Assembly (NCBI GenBank): GCA_021396245.1
Contig: WNYE01000002.1
Location: 372,001-436,000 of the forward strand
Source of the DNA: Sporothrix humicola
Taxonomy: Eukaryota > Ascomycota > Sordariomycetes > Ophiostomatales > Ophiostomataceae
Reading direction: 5' to 3'
DNA: 64,000 nt
A program made the position numbers and the translations under genes. Below are positions 40,703 to 50,930 of the stretch, piece after piece; the stretch's first letter is position 1, and each line of letters begins with the position of its first letter. The notes beneath the pieces were generated by a model. That model was given only the letters and a program-made list of their open reading frames with translations. It was not told where the DNA came from and made no database searches.

Positions 40703-43700
40703 CTACTGGGCCTGGCCGCCTGCTGCCGGGGCGTTTCCACCGCCACCAGGACCACCGCCGGCCTGTCCGCCAGCAGCACCACCCGGTCCACCGCCGCCGC
40801 GCATCCGCTTGACGCCGCCGCCTTGCTGGTTGCCGGCATTGTCGCCGCCGTCGTTACGGGGCCGCTTGTTGCCGGGGTTGAACGAGTCGGCCGAGGGGTT
40901 CATGCCAGGAGCACCTCCACCTCCAGCGGCACCACCGCGACCTTGTCCCTGACCGATACCGCCGCGGCCGCGGCCACGGGGTGCTTGGTAGACGCCGCCG
41001 CGACCGGCACCGGCACCGCCACGGTTGCTGTTTTGGTTCTGGTGGCCTTGGCCCTGGCCCTGGTTCTGCTGATGTCCGCCACGGCCGCCGCCTGGAACGG
41101 GAATGCCGCTACGGGCGCCCTGCTGACCAGGCTGTTGGCCGAGGGCCGACTGCGGTCTCGCCGGCTGCTGCAACTGGGACTGCTGCTGCTGCTGCTGCTG
41201 TTGTTGCTGGGCAGCCTTGGCGAACGGGTTGTTGGCCTGGACGTTGCCGGGCTGGGGGATCTCGCTGGGCTTCTGGAGGAAGGGGTTGTCGAGCGCGGGC
41301 GGGCCACTAATACCAGCGCCGCCGGCGACGGGAGCCGGGAGGGACGAGGGGATACCCGAGGCGTTGTTGTTGGCTGCCTGGGGCTTGGTGGGCAGAGACG
41401 ACATGCGCTGTTGTTGTTGAGGTGGGCGAAGCGCGCCGGGAACGCCAGGAACATTAGGTGTAGGCTGGGCCGGGGCCTGCGGCTTTTGTGCCTGTTGTGC
41501 CTGTTGTGCCTGCGGCTGTGCCTGGGTCTGTGGCTGCGGCGTTGCAGGAGCCTGGGCGGGCGTCGCTGGAGCAGCCGCCGGTGTGGCCGGCGCTGGCCGG
41601 GCGTCCTTGGCAATGGCCCACACCTCGCCGACGGGCCGCTGCGGCGTCTGAGTGGCGGCCGTCGACACGACCTCGAGCTTGGCGGTGGCCGTCTTGAGCT
41701 TGTTCTCGGCCATGTTGATGCGGATCGACGACTTCTTCTCGGCCATCATCTGGCCCGACTCGCGCGCCGATGTTATCTTGGCGTCGTACTCGGCCTTGAC
41801 GGTCTGCTCGACCTCGTCCCGCACCCGTTTCGACTCGGATTCGATCTTCTTCTTGATGTTGGCCGTCACAATGCTGCGGATGGTGGCGTTGTTGGCTAGC
41901 AGCTCGCGGGTCTCGGTGTCGCCCAGTTTCGACAAGTCGAGGGGAGTGCCGACGGTCGGTGTGGGAGGAGCGTCGCTAGTGCCTGGCTCGGCCTTGGCGG
42001 GTGTCGAGGGGACTTCACCGGGAGCGGCAGTTGGCGTCGGTGCTGACGCACCTCCTGCCGCGCCCGATGCGTTCTCGGCCTGCCAGATCTTCTTCTCCTG
42101 CTCGACGCGCAAGTCAATCTCCGACTGCAGCTTCTCGCGCGCCTCCTTGGCCTCCTGCTCCGCCTTCTCCTTGAACTCCTTGAGCTTCTTGTTGAGCGCG
42201 TCCTTCATCTTATCGGAGCGTTCCTTGAGCGTGTTCTGGATGTTGTCCTCGACCTCCTTGGCCTTTTGCTCAAATGCGGCGGCGCGGGCCTCGGCGGCGG
42301 CAATGCGCTGTTGCAGCTCTTCCTTTTCGGCGTCGGAGAGCGCAGGGGCACCTCCAGCAACAACAGCAACGCCATTGGTAGGGGCGACATACTCGCCAGA
42401 AGGAGCCTGGGCGGGCGCTTGGGCTTGTGCTTGCGCCTGGGCCAGTGCTTGCTGGGCTTGGGTCTGGGCCTGGTCGCGCTCGGCCACGGCAGAATCCAGC
42501 TGCGTGCGCAGGCTGATAAGCTCCTGCTCGACGGCTGCCTTTTCGGTGCGCACAACCTCGAGCTCGCCGCGCAGCTGGTGCACCTGCTGCTCGAGCTGGG
42601 CGGTATCAGCAGTCGATGTCGGCTCGGTTTGGCCATCGACCTCCATAGCGGCGGGAGCTGCGACAGGGGCAGGGGTGGCAGGTGCCTCTGCTTGTGCCTG
42701 GCTGGCCTGGTTGGCCTGTTGCTGTTGAGCAGCCTCGAGAGAAGCCTTGGCGGCCTCCAGTTCCTGCTCGACCGTTGAGAGTCTCGTGGCCGCGGCGTTG
42801 GCCTGCTCCTGCAGCTCCGTCTTTTGCGACGTGAGCTCGCGGATCTGGGCGCCCTGCTGGCGCGCCTTTTCTTTCGCCTGGTCGATAAGTTTCTGGCGGG
42901 TCTCGCGCCACTGGCCGCGGTCGGACTCGAGCGATGTCTCGAGCTCGGAAATCTTTGCGCGGAGTTCCGTCTCGGTCGTTTGGAGGGCGGCCTTTTCTCC
43001 CTCCAGAGTCGACATGGTCTCCTTGAGCTGGTCGCGCTCGGTGGGATCGACGCGGCCGTACTTGCTGAGAATGCTCTCGGTGCGCTTCTGCCAGCGCTCG
43101 CGGTCTTCGGTGATCTGCTTAACCTCTTCGTCGAGGTACAGCTTCTGGTTCTCGAGCTCGGCGACGCGCTGCTCGAGCGGCTGGATCTGCGCGCGGAGCA
43201 TCTCGATCTTGCCGTCCTTGAGGACGAGCTGCGCCTGTGCGTGCTGGTTGTCGTTGCGCAGCGTAACGTTGCTCTCGCGGATGAGATTGAGCTCGTTGAG
43301 TTTGTCCATGAGCTCCTTGTGGGTCTGGGATGAGCGGCCCACGTCGGCCTGCGCGCGGCGCTCCTGCTCGAGCTTGAGGCGGGCCTCGTCGAGCTGCGCC
43401 TGCGCGTAGTCGTGCTTCTGCTGCAGGCGCTGGTTCTCCTGGAGCTTGAGGTCGTACTGGACTTCCAAAATCTCCTTTTCGCGGCGGAGGTAGTTGTTGA
43501 GTTCGCGGAGGCCTTCTGTCGCGGCGTCGGCAAAGGCGGACGAAGTTGCTTCGCCTTCGGGTGTCTCAGAAGCGGCACCAACTTGTCTCGACTGCTGCAG
43601 GGCGGCAATCTGCGCAGTCACAGTCTCGAGCTGCTGGCCCAGCAGCTTGTTCTGGGCATTCGTGTCGTCTCTGCGCGCCTTGATCTCGACCAGCTCCTGC

Positions 43701-46700
43701 TCAAACTGCTGCCGGCGCTCCTCCCACGAGGACTCGCTCTGCGCCAGCGCGACCTTGGCCGAGTCGGCCTCGGCGCGCCACGAGGCGGCTTCTGTGCGCA
43801 GATGGTTGTGTTCCGACCGTAGAACCTGCAGCTGCTTGGCGGCCTCGGCGTGCTTGACGAGTTCCTGTTCGTAGTCCTTTTGGGCGCGCGTGGCAATCTC
43901 GGCCTGTGCCCGCAGGTCGGACTGGTGGTACTTCTTCTCGTCCTTGTAGCGGTCCTCGGAGTCCTTGAGACGGGCAATCTCCGACTCGAGAATGCGCTTC
44001 TCGTCGTCGAATTTGCGCGCGAGATCCGACTGCGAGTCCCGCAAGCCGTTCAGCTCGTTGGTCGACGTGGCGAGTTCGCTCGTCAGCGCCTCGACGCGCT
44101 GCTCGAGCTCCTTGATGCGGGCCTCCTTGGCCTCGAGGGCGCCGTCCATTTCCTGGCGGTACTGCTCCTGGGCTTCGTTCAGGTTGTTGAGGTCTTCCTC
44201 GATGGCGTGCGCAATGTCCTTGTAGGAGTTGGCTTCTTCCTTGCTGGACGCCAGCTCCATGCGCGCGAGATCCAGGTCGCGGTGGAGGTCCGACACTTCG
44301 GCCTCGAGCTCCTGCAGGCGGTTGGAGGAGTCGTCGTCGCCACCTTCAGCCGTCTCTTCGGTCTGTACAGGAGCGCGCGGCGTCGGCCTCGGCTGCAGGC
44401 GCTGGGTGCGCTCTTCGGCGTTGCGCAGCTCAATGGTGAGTTCGTTGACGCGCGCCTGCAGGTGGTCGCGGCTGGTCTTGAGCGCCACCAGCTCCTCCTT
44501 GCTCTGGGTGATACTGGCCATTAGGTCGTCGATGCGCTTCTGGCTCTGCTGGGCGTCGTACTCCTTGCGCAGCTGCAGCTTCTTGGCGTCCTCAATTTCT
44601 TCCGACAGCTTGCGCTTGGTTGTCGTCAGCTCGGCGTCCAGGTTATCAATTTGGGTCTGGAGACGGCGCTTGGTCTCGGACTCGGACAGCTCACGCTCGT
44701 TGAGTAGGCTTTGTTGGGAGGACAGCAAAGTGTTGAGGCGTGCCTTGTCCTGGCTGAGGGACTCGTTGTCCTGAGCCAGACGATCCTGGATGCCCTTCCA
44801 CAGCGACTTTTCGGCCTTGAGGTTGGCGTTCTCGTTGCGCATGCTCTCGAGCAGGCTGCGCACCTCCACCAAGTCCATGGCGACCTGCTGCGTGCGAATG
44901 TCCTGCTTGGCGTACGACTCGGACAGCGAGGCGTTCTTTTCTTGCAGGGCCTTGTTGTCCGTCTCGAGGGCGGCGTAGTTGGACTGCAGGATTTCGTAGC
45001 GCTCCGAGGCGAGCGTGAGCTGGCTGTTGATGCGCGCAATCTCGCCCTGCAGCGTGCTGCGCTCGTGCGACAGCTTGTCGACCTGGGCGCGCATGGTCTG
45101 GCGGTCGACGCCCTGCTCGTTGCGGTAGGCGTCAAAGTTGTTTTGGAGCTCGCGCAGGGCAATGGTCAGCTCGCCGCCGTCGTCGCCACCCGAAGACACC
45201 GTGCCGGTCTGCTCGATGCTGGCCAGCACCTCGCGGCTGCGGCCGGGCGTTGTCGGGTCGCCGCCGCCCAGCACCGAGCTGATCTCGGCGTGGCTGGCCT
45301 TTTGCTGGAGCATGCGGCGGAACATGTCGCGCTCGGTCATGTAGCTCTTCATGCGGATGGTGACGGCCTTGGACTCGTCCTGGAGACGGCCGACGGTGTC
45401 GCGCAGAGCCAGCAGCTCGGCGTGGTCCTGCTCGACCTGGCGCTTGGCCTCGGACGCCTCCTCGCTCTCCATCTTCATGGCGAGCTCGCGGGTCAGGCGC
45501 AGCAGCTCGGCGTTTTGCGACTGCAGCTCCTGAATGTCCTTGAAGACGACAAAGCGTTGCGAGATGAACTGGTGCGTGTCGGACATGTCGTCCAGCGAGC
45601 CCTCGGCGACCTCGCCGCGCTGGAGCCGCTCAAACTGGCGGGCCTCCTCCTCGGACAGCTCTTCCAGACCCTTTTCGCGGGCCTGGATGTTGAACACGAG
45701 CAGCTGGATCTGGGTGCTGAGGTCGCGGAGCTGGGTCCTCAAAATCTCAATCTCGGCCTGGGCGGTGATGCTGGATGCCTCGGCCTTCTTGGCGGCCTTT
45801 TTGGCAATGTCGCGCTCGCTGAAGCTCTCCTCGCAGAGACGCGAGATCTGGACGTTTTCGCTGCGCAGGCGCTCGGCCTCTTCCTGGAGGTCGGCGATTT
45901 CGGGGCTCTTGGCTTCGAGAGCAGACATGATCTCGTCGAGTTCCTGGCCGAGCTCTTGGGTGCGGCGGCGCTCGCGGGCGAGCTCGCCCTTGGTCTTGTA
46001 GAGCTCCTCCATGGCCTGGGCGGCGGAGATGCTGGACTTGCCGCGGAGGATGGAGCCGGGCGTGCCGAACGGTGAACCGGCACGGAGGAGGCTGCCGGCG
46101 CCGTTGGCGCGGGGTGTCTGGGGTGCTGAGCCAGGTTGAGGAGTGGCTGCAGCGGCGGCGGCGCCTGGCGTGGCGAGAACGGCTTGGATGCGGTCGACCT
46201 CGGCCTCAAGATCTTGCGAGAGGCGCTCGGCCTGCGCCAGGTCTTGTCTCAGCTGCTCCATCTCGTTGCGCACGCGGCGCACTTCGTCGGCGGACTCGTC
46301 CTTGACCTGTTCGAGGCGCAGCTCGACTTCTCTCAGGCGGTTGCGGTGGGTTTCGGTCTGCTGCTCCTTCAGTTCGACGAGGCGGGCGGACGACGCGAGC
46401 TCGGCGCGGAAGCCCTCTTCGCTGCGGGCGGCGGCCTCTTGGAGTTGCTGCACTTTGCCCAAAGCTTCATCGGCCTTGCGCTGGGCATCCTCGAGACGCG
46501 TGCGCAGTTGTTTCTCGGAGCGGGTCAGGGCGTCGACGGTCGACTGGGCCTCTTCGTTTTGGCGTTGCAGTTCAGCGATCCGGGCCCCCTTCTCTTTGCG
46601 CAGTTTCAAGGACTCATCACTCTTTGTTTTGAGTTCTCCCTCAAACCATTCGTTGTTCTTGCGGGCAAAGGCGAGTTCCTGCTGCAGCGACTGCTCGCGG

Positions 46701-47329
46701 AACTTTGCGCTGGACGTCGAGGCTTGGGCGGTCTGGAGCTGTTGCTGGAGGGACGTGACTTCCTGGTTGAGCTTGAGTGTCTTTTGGTGCTGGGTCTGCA
46801 GCTCTTCGGCGAGCTCGGCGTTGGCGGACGTCTTGGATTCGAGGATGCTGAGAGTATCGCGGTTGGAGGCTTCGAGGGAGGCGTTGCGGCTGGCGAGGCG
46901 CTCGATTTCGGCTTGCGCGTTGGCCCCGCTGGCCTTGATCGTGGAGAGTTCGTTTTCGACGGCTTGTTTGGCGGTTTCTGTGCGTAGCAGTTAGCAAGTA
47001 TACGGGCAACGTTTGTGCATACCGGGCATGGGGGACTCACCCTCCTCCTGGAGCTTCCTCCTCAGGTCGTCGGCTTCTTTCCGGCTCGTCTCGGCGGCCT
47101 CCTTGAAAGAACCGCTCCGCGCCTCGGAACTGCGCACGACGCTCTCGAGCTCAATGTCCACATTGAGCTTGGCGGCGTACAGCTCGTCGTACTCGTGGGC
47201 CTTGACGACGACGGCCTCGAGAATCAGCTTGACAAGATCGGGCGTGGGCGCGGTGACGGCGGTCGACAGGTTCGTCTCGGGCACGCCGAGGTGGGTGGAC
47301 AAGTAGCCCACGTCCACGGCAGCCGCCAT
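40703..47329 (-). CDS. nuclear pore basket protein, Mlp1/TPR family
   Basis: Large coiled-coil protein of the nuclear basket, where family members anchor mRNA export and quality-control factors. Two exons, 47041-47329 and 40703-46977, are joined across a 63-nt intron (GTGAGT donor, CTAAC branch region, ACAG acceptor), giving 2187 residues. The start at 47329 was chosen because the N-terminus MAAAVDVGYLSTHLGVPE matches Pezizomycotina homologues as I remember them; an upstream in-frame ATG at 47425 would add 32 unlikely residues. Heptad-rich coiled coil runs from about residue 35 to 1580. It includes a conserved ARKNNEWFEGELKTKS block near residue 205 and the TPR/MLP1 domain near 1120-1240. A Gln/Ala repeat lies near 1603-1618, another helical segment at about 1790-1890, then a Pro/Ala/Gln-rich tail with poly-Gln near 2020 and RGG-type repeats from about 2060. 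Basic KRPRN and KRMR near the end could be nuclear localisation signals. Length is normal for the family. Confidence 0.93.
46978..47040 (-). other. TPR gene intron
   Basis: This 63-nt minus-strand intron has donor GTGAGT (47040-47035) and acceptor ACAG ending at 46978. Joining the exons gives QEEE then TAKQAVENEL in one continuous coiled-coil frame. Confidence 0.85.
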
Positions 47330-48139
47330 GGTGGGGAGGGAGTGTGTCGAAATATCGGGATGTCGATGCGCGGTGTTGTTGTCGCGATGATTGGGATCGT
47401 TAGAATGCTTCCATGGGAGCTTCAATGTCAGGAGAAGCTGAGTCGCGAGAAGAAACGAAAGATCGAAAGGAAACGAAAGGAGCGACTGCGATGCGATGCA
47501 AAGCGATTATCGAGAATGTCAAACGTCGACAGAGGATGCGATGCGATGCGTCGCAGCTGGTGTTGTCGTCCCGATGCAATCGACAATCGTTGATCGTGGT
47601 CGTTGGTGATGATAATTTCTTTGTTTGTATTTTGCAGGTGGTTGCCGTTTCGCTGTTTTCGGTAGCTCACCCTGCTTCTTCTGTTGCTTCTGCATGCAGG
47701 CAGGCGCCAGGGCGACCAGACCAACAAAAACCAGGCGCCAGGCTAGGCTAGTAAAGCAGGACCTGAGACGCTTCCCCCAATGAGAGCGCGACGTTTCTGA
47801 AAGTGGGTCTTTCGTCTCCTTCACTCAGTTCATTCACTTCACGACGCCAACAGTATTCACGTTCACGACATTCACAGGACTTTTACAAGTTGGTAAATCA
47901 TGAGAAGAGTAAAACTATTAGGAAGAATAGGGACGATTTGATGAGCTTCAATTTGTAGCTTAAAGGTATAATTTAATTTGTTTTCACGGCATGTGTTTCT
48001 TCATTCATTTTGCTGCCAATATTTGAGCGTGACACACCACGTGACCTTGAAATAAAATTTCACGTGACTATATTACTAAGACATATATACATACTTTCAT
48101 CTCTCATTCTTCCTTTTTGATTTTCTTTTGCACACCCTT
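47330..48139. promoter_or_regulatory. TPR promoter and SDR 3' region
   Basis: This 810-bp spacer lies between the TPR start and the stop of the upstream dehydrogenase, both on the minus strand. It holds two direct copies of CACGTGAC at 48038-48045 and 48061-48068, start to start 23 bp apart. A CCAAT pentamer lies at about 48016. A GCGAT-rich patch occurs near 47490-47550. No open frame here looks coding. Confidence 0.5.
48038..48068. promoter_or_regulatory. paired CACGTGAC E-box sites
   Basis: Two identical CACGTGAC octamers lie in the same orientation within 31 bp, between the dehydrogenase stop and the TPR promoter. CACGTG is the E-box bound by bHLH factors such as the Cbf1 type. Both the pairing and the shared flanking AC suggest a real site, probably for the TPR gene about 0.7 kb away, but no binding is shown. 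Confidence 0.4.
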
Positions 48140-49108
48140 CTACTCCTTGAAGATGCGCACGGTGTAGTCGTCGCGCCACTGGTCCTCGATGATGACGAGC
48201 TGGGTGGCCTGGTTCTTGACAAAGTACTCGTCGGCCTCGACGCCCTCGCGGTAGTCTTCGCGGTCGATGTCGACAAAGCCCTCCTTCACCAGCGCACGCG
48301 GGGCGATGCGGAACGAGCGACCGTTGATTGTGTTGTCGCAGGCGATGCGCAGCATGCAGCCGGCGACGTCTTCCTGCTCGCCGAACTGGACGCCGCGGTC
48401 GACGAGCCACTTTTCGTACTCGGCCGTGCGAATCGCGCTCCTGATATAGCAGGGGGCGACGTAGTTGATGCGGACGCCCTGTTCCCAGGAGTTGCGGCGG
48501 ACGGTCTTCATCAGACCCAAGAGGGCGTACTTTGTGGCGGTGTACTCCCAGTTGCCGGGGGAGTCAATGTAGGCGGTCAGACTTCCAGTCATGATAAAGG
48601 CGCGGTCGCGGTCGGCGCTTTCAGGCTGCTGGCGGAAGTAGTGGACGGCGAGCTTGAAGGAGTACATTGTGCCCACGAGGTTGACATCGACAATGTTGAG
48701 GTCGGGTTTGGTGGCGGGCCCTGACGGGTCGTCCAGCCGCCACAGCGAGTCACCTGACGAGCGCGAGATGCCGGCGTTGGCGATCACCACATCAACGCTC
48801 TTGGCCGGGCTCTGGGACTTTGCGACGTCAAACATGCGGACCTGGTCGTCCCAGCTGCGGATGTCGCACTTGACGAACACAGTCTTGTGGCCGGCATCAT
48901 TCAACTCCTTCTCGACCTGCTTGCCGCGCGCCTCGTTCATGTCGGCAAAGGTGACAAAGGCGCCGGCCTGGGCGAACTGGCGGACACAGGTCTCGCCCAT
49001 GCCGTTTGCACCGCCGGTGATGACCACCGACTTGCCGGCAATGTTCTTGAGGTCCGGGGCGACGGTGTGGTCGACCGGGCCGGTGTAGGAGTACTTTGGG
49101 AGGGGCAT
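48140..49108 (-). CDS. short-chain dehydrogenase/reductase
   Basis: Predicted soluble NAD(P)-dependent oxidoreductase of 322 residues, single exon, classical SDR fold. The cofactor motif TGGANGMG is at 31-38. Asp55 after the second strand favours NAD(H) over NADP(H). NAG is at 110-112, and the catalytic set is Ser175, Tyr188 and Lys192 (YTATK), with Asn142 as the probable fourth member. The sequence resembles fungal 5'-hydroxyaverantin dehydrogenase-like and 15-hydroxyprostaglandin dehydrogenase-like SDRs, which act on secondary alcohols; that resemblance is from memory. The ATG at 49108 is chosen over an upstream in-frame start at 49258 because the extra 50 residues are Ser/His/Ile-rich leader translation. 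It is divergent from the FAD monooxygenase across 1822 bp, so the pair may be co-regulated and act in sequence. Substrate unknown. Confidence 0.88.
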   Translation of the reverse strand: MPLPKYSYTGPVDHTVAPDLKNIAGKSVVITGGANGMGETCVRQFAQAGAFVTFADMNEARGKQVEKELNDAGHKTVFVKCDIRSWDDQVRMFDVAKSQSPAKSVDVVIANAGISRSSGDSLWRLDDPSGPATKPDLNIVDVNLVGTMYSFKLAVHYFRQQPESADRDRAFIMTGSLTAYIDSPGNWEYTATKYALLGLMKTVRRNSWEQGVRINYVAPCYIRSAIRTAEYEKWLVDRGVQFGEQEDVAGCMLRIACDNTINGRSFRIAPRALVKEGFVDIDREDYREGVEADEYFVKNQATQLVIIEDQWRDDYTVRIFKE

Positions 49109-50930
49109 TTTGAGGGTGGGGATGTGTGTGATGTGAGGTTTGGGTATATTGGAGAGGTGTTTGATGAGAGATGTGACAATAAGGGAATGTGAGTATGTGA
49201 TGATAGAATGATAGAATGATAGATGGTTTGATGAGATGGGATGTATGATGAGACGCAAGATGCAAATGCTGTCAATGCCGTGCTATATCCTTATCCTTAT
49301 CCTCTTTCTTTGAGAACTCGCCGCAGCTCGGACTGGACTGCCGTCGTGGCCAAGACGAGCAGAAGAAGAGTCAAGTCGAGAGGGGAAGTCGAGGCAAGTG
49401 GAAGCGATTGGAGACTGGAGACTGGAGAGTTGGACTTGCACACGGCTCTCAACGGCAGTCGACGGCACTGGCCAGGCCGAACTTCCGTCCAGTGTGTTTC
49501 GATAATAGATCTTTCGTACCCCGCAGGTCTGCCCGGAGCTGCCTGTAAAGTCTGACACTCAGAGTCAAGAAGGCCGTCTCCGCATTCGGATGTGACTGTC
49601 TGTAACAGTGGGTTATTCCTGGACTGTGGACTCTTCAAAGGCGGGGAAAACGATGTGGAGGATGGCAGTGGGATGTGGATGTAAGATTGCCTCCCCTGTT
49701 CAGCTTATCGGTGGATCGTACAAAAAGTTTGAAGAAAAGTTGAGGAGTCGCGATGGTCGGCATGTGGTTGTGGTTGCGGTTGTGGCAGGTGCGACCGTCG
49801 CTCGCCGGCGCTAGTGATTCGTCGCGTGGGTCACAGCCGGCAATCCTGAAAAGGGATAGAGTAAACAATGGCGCCCCTGAAATACGCTAACACCCACTAG
49901 CGACCGCCCGGGCCCGCTGAGGGGAAGTACCCACACACACTGGAGGACAGCCTTCGGCACACCCAATTCGGACAGGCGAGATGGAGTTCTCGATGTCGGC
50001 AACGAAAAGAGTTGGGGTTGCTCTCGAAACGAAGAATGTTGAAGACTGCCGACACCGAGTGTCTCGTGGGCTGATGGAGGTCGGCCGGGTAGACGAAGAA
50101 GACGACAGAGAAAAGTGAAGTCAACAAGTCGACAAATCGTGCCACACGGTACGGTAGTCGACGTGAGCATGGACGGTGCCGTAGATTCAATACCGTATCT
50201 TGGAGACTTTGGAGACTACCGTCTTGTCTACCGCAAAGTGGCCTCACAAACGGATGACAGTCAACAATCGAACGGTGGTGGATCCGCTGGGCAGGTGTTA
50301 GTGGTTTTTGTGCTAATGCTAACCTTTGCCTTTACTACGGCCAGTTGATCTGACTGCCGCTGCCGGACGGCGCTGTTTCTGCCTTTGCCTCTGCCGCTGT
50401 CATGACAGACGTCTGCATACAGTGCACTAACCAATGTGTATTATCCAGCCTTTCTCCTACCTCGGACAGTACATACAAATGCAATGCACCTTCTTGCCTT
50501 CCATGAACTCATTCAAAGTCTAGAGTCCAGTTTCAGAGTCTCAGCCCAAACACAACTGGCTTAGATAAACGCGTACATCAGTTCACCTGTCACCTGCACA
50601 TTGTTTCTCTTGGCTCACTTGAGTGGTCACGTCTTTCTTCCTCCCATACACGCTATCTTTGATACGCCTGTTCGTTCATCCTTCTTCTCCACCGCCTTCC
50701 CTTTCCCTCTATTCTCGTCTTTACTCTTCCGTCTATCTTCATCCGAGGTCAGACTTGTTTGACTTCATATTTTTGTTTTATTTTATCCCCTGTCCTTTGC
50801 CTTCCACCTGCATAGACATAGATTGTTTTGATACCATTCAACCATTCATATATCTGGTTCTCTCTTTCCCTCTTTTCTTTCCCTCCCTCCCTCACCTCAC
50901 CAACACACATCTCCACACACCCACAGCATC
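49109..50930. promoter_or_regulatory. divergent promoter, dehydrogenase and FAD monooxygenase
   Basis: This 1822-bp region serves two divergently transcribed genes. Next to the dehydrogenase are three TGATAG sites in tandem at 8-bp spacing (GATA at 49202, 49210 and 49218), 94-113 bp from its ATG; these fit the HGATAR consensus of fungal GATA factors. Other GATA-type sites lie near 49501, 49706, 50563 and 50651. The last 300 bp before the monooxygenase ATG are CT-rich, a typical fungal leader. I find no further gene in it. Confidence 0.55.
49201..49222 (-). promoter_or_regulatory. three tandem GATA-factor sites
   Basis: Three TGATAG hexamers at an exact 8-bp period lie just upstream of the dehydrogenase start. 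AreA/NIT2-type nitrogen regulators recognise HGATAR, often in close pairs. The region could also be a chance 8-bp tandem repeat inside the transcribed leader. Confidence 0.45.

Noticed and set aside
44711..46075. 454-codon frame antisense to the TPR gene, plus other long antisense frames at 40823-41899 and 42205-43608
   Set aside because: Shadow frames produced by the GC-rich codon bias of the TPR coding strand; Leu/Ala/Gly/Arg-rich with no domain.
49109..49258. 50-residue N-terminal extension of the dehydrogenase
   Set aside because: The extension is translation of the leader; the conserved SDR N-terminus begins at the ATG at 49108.
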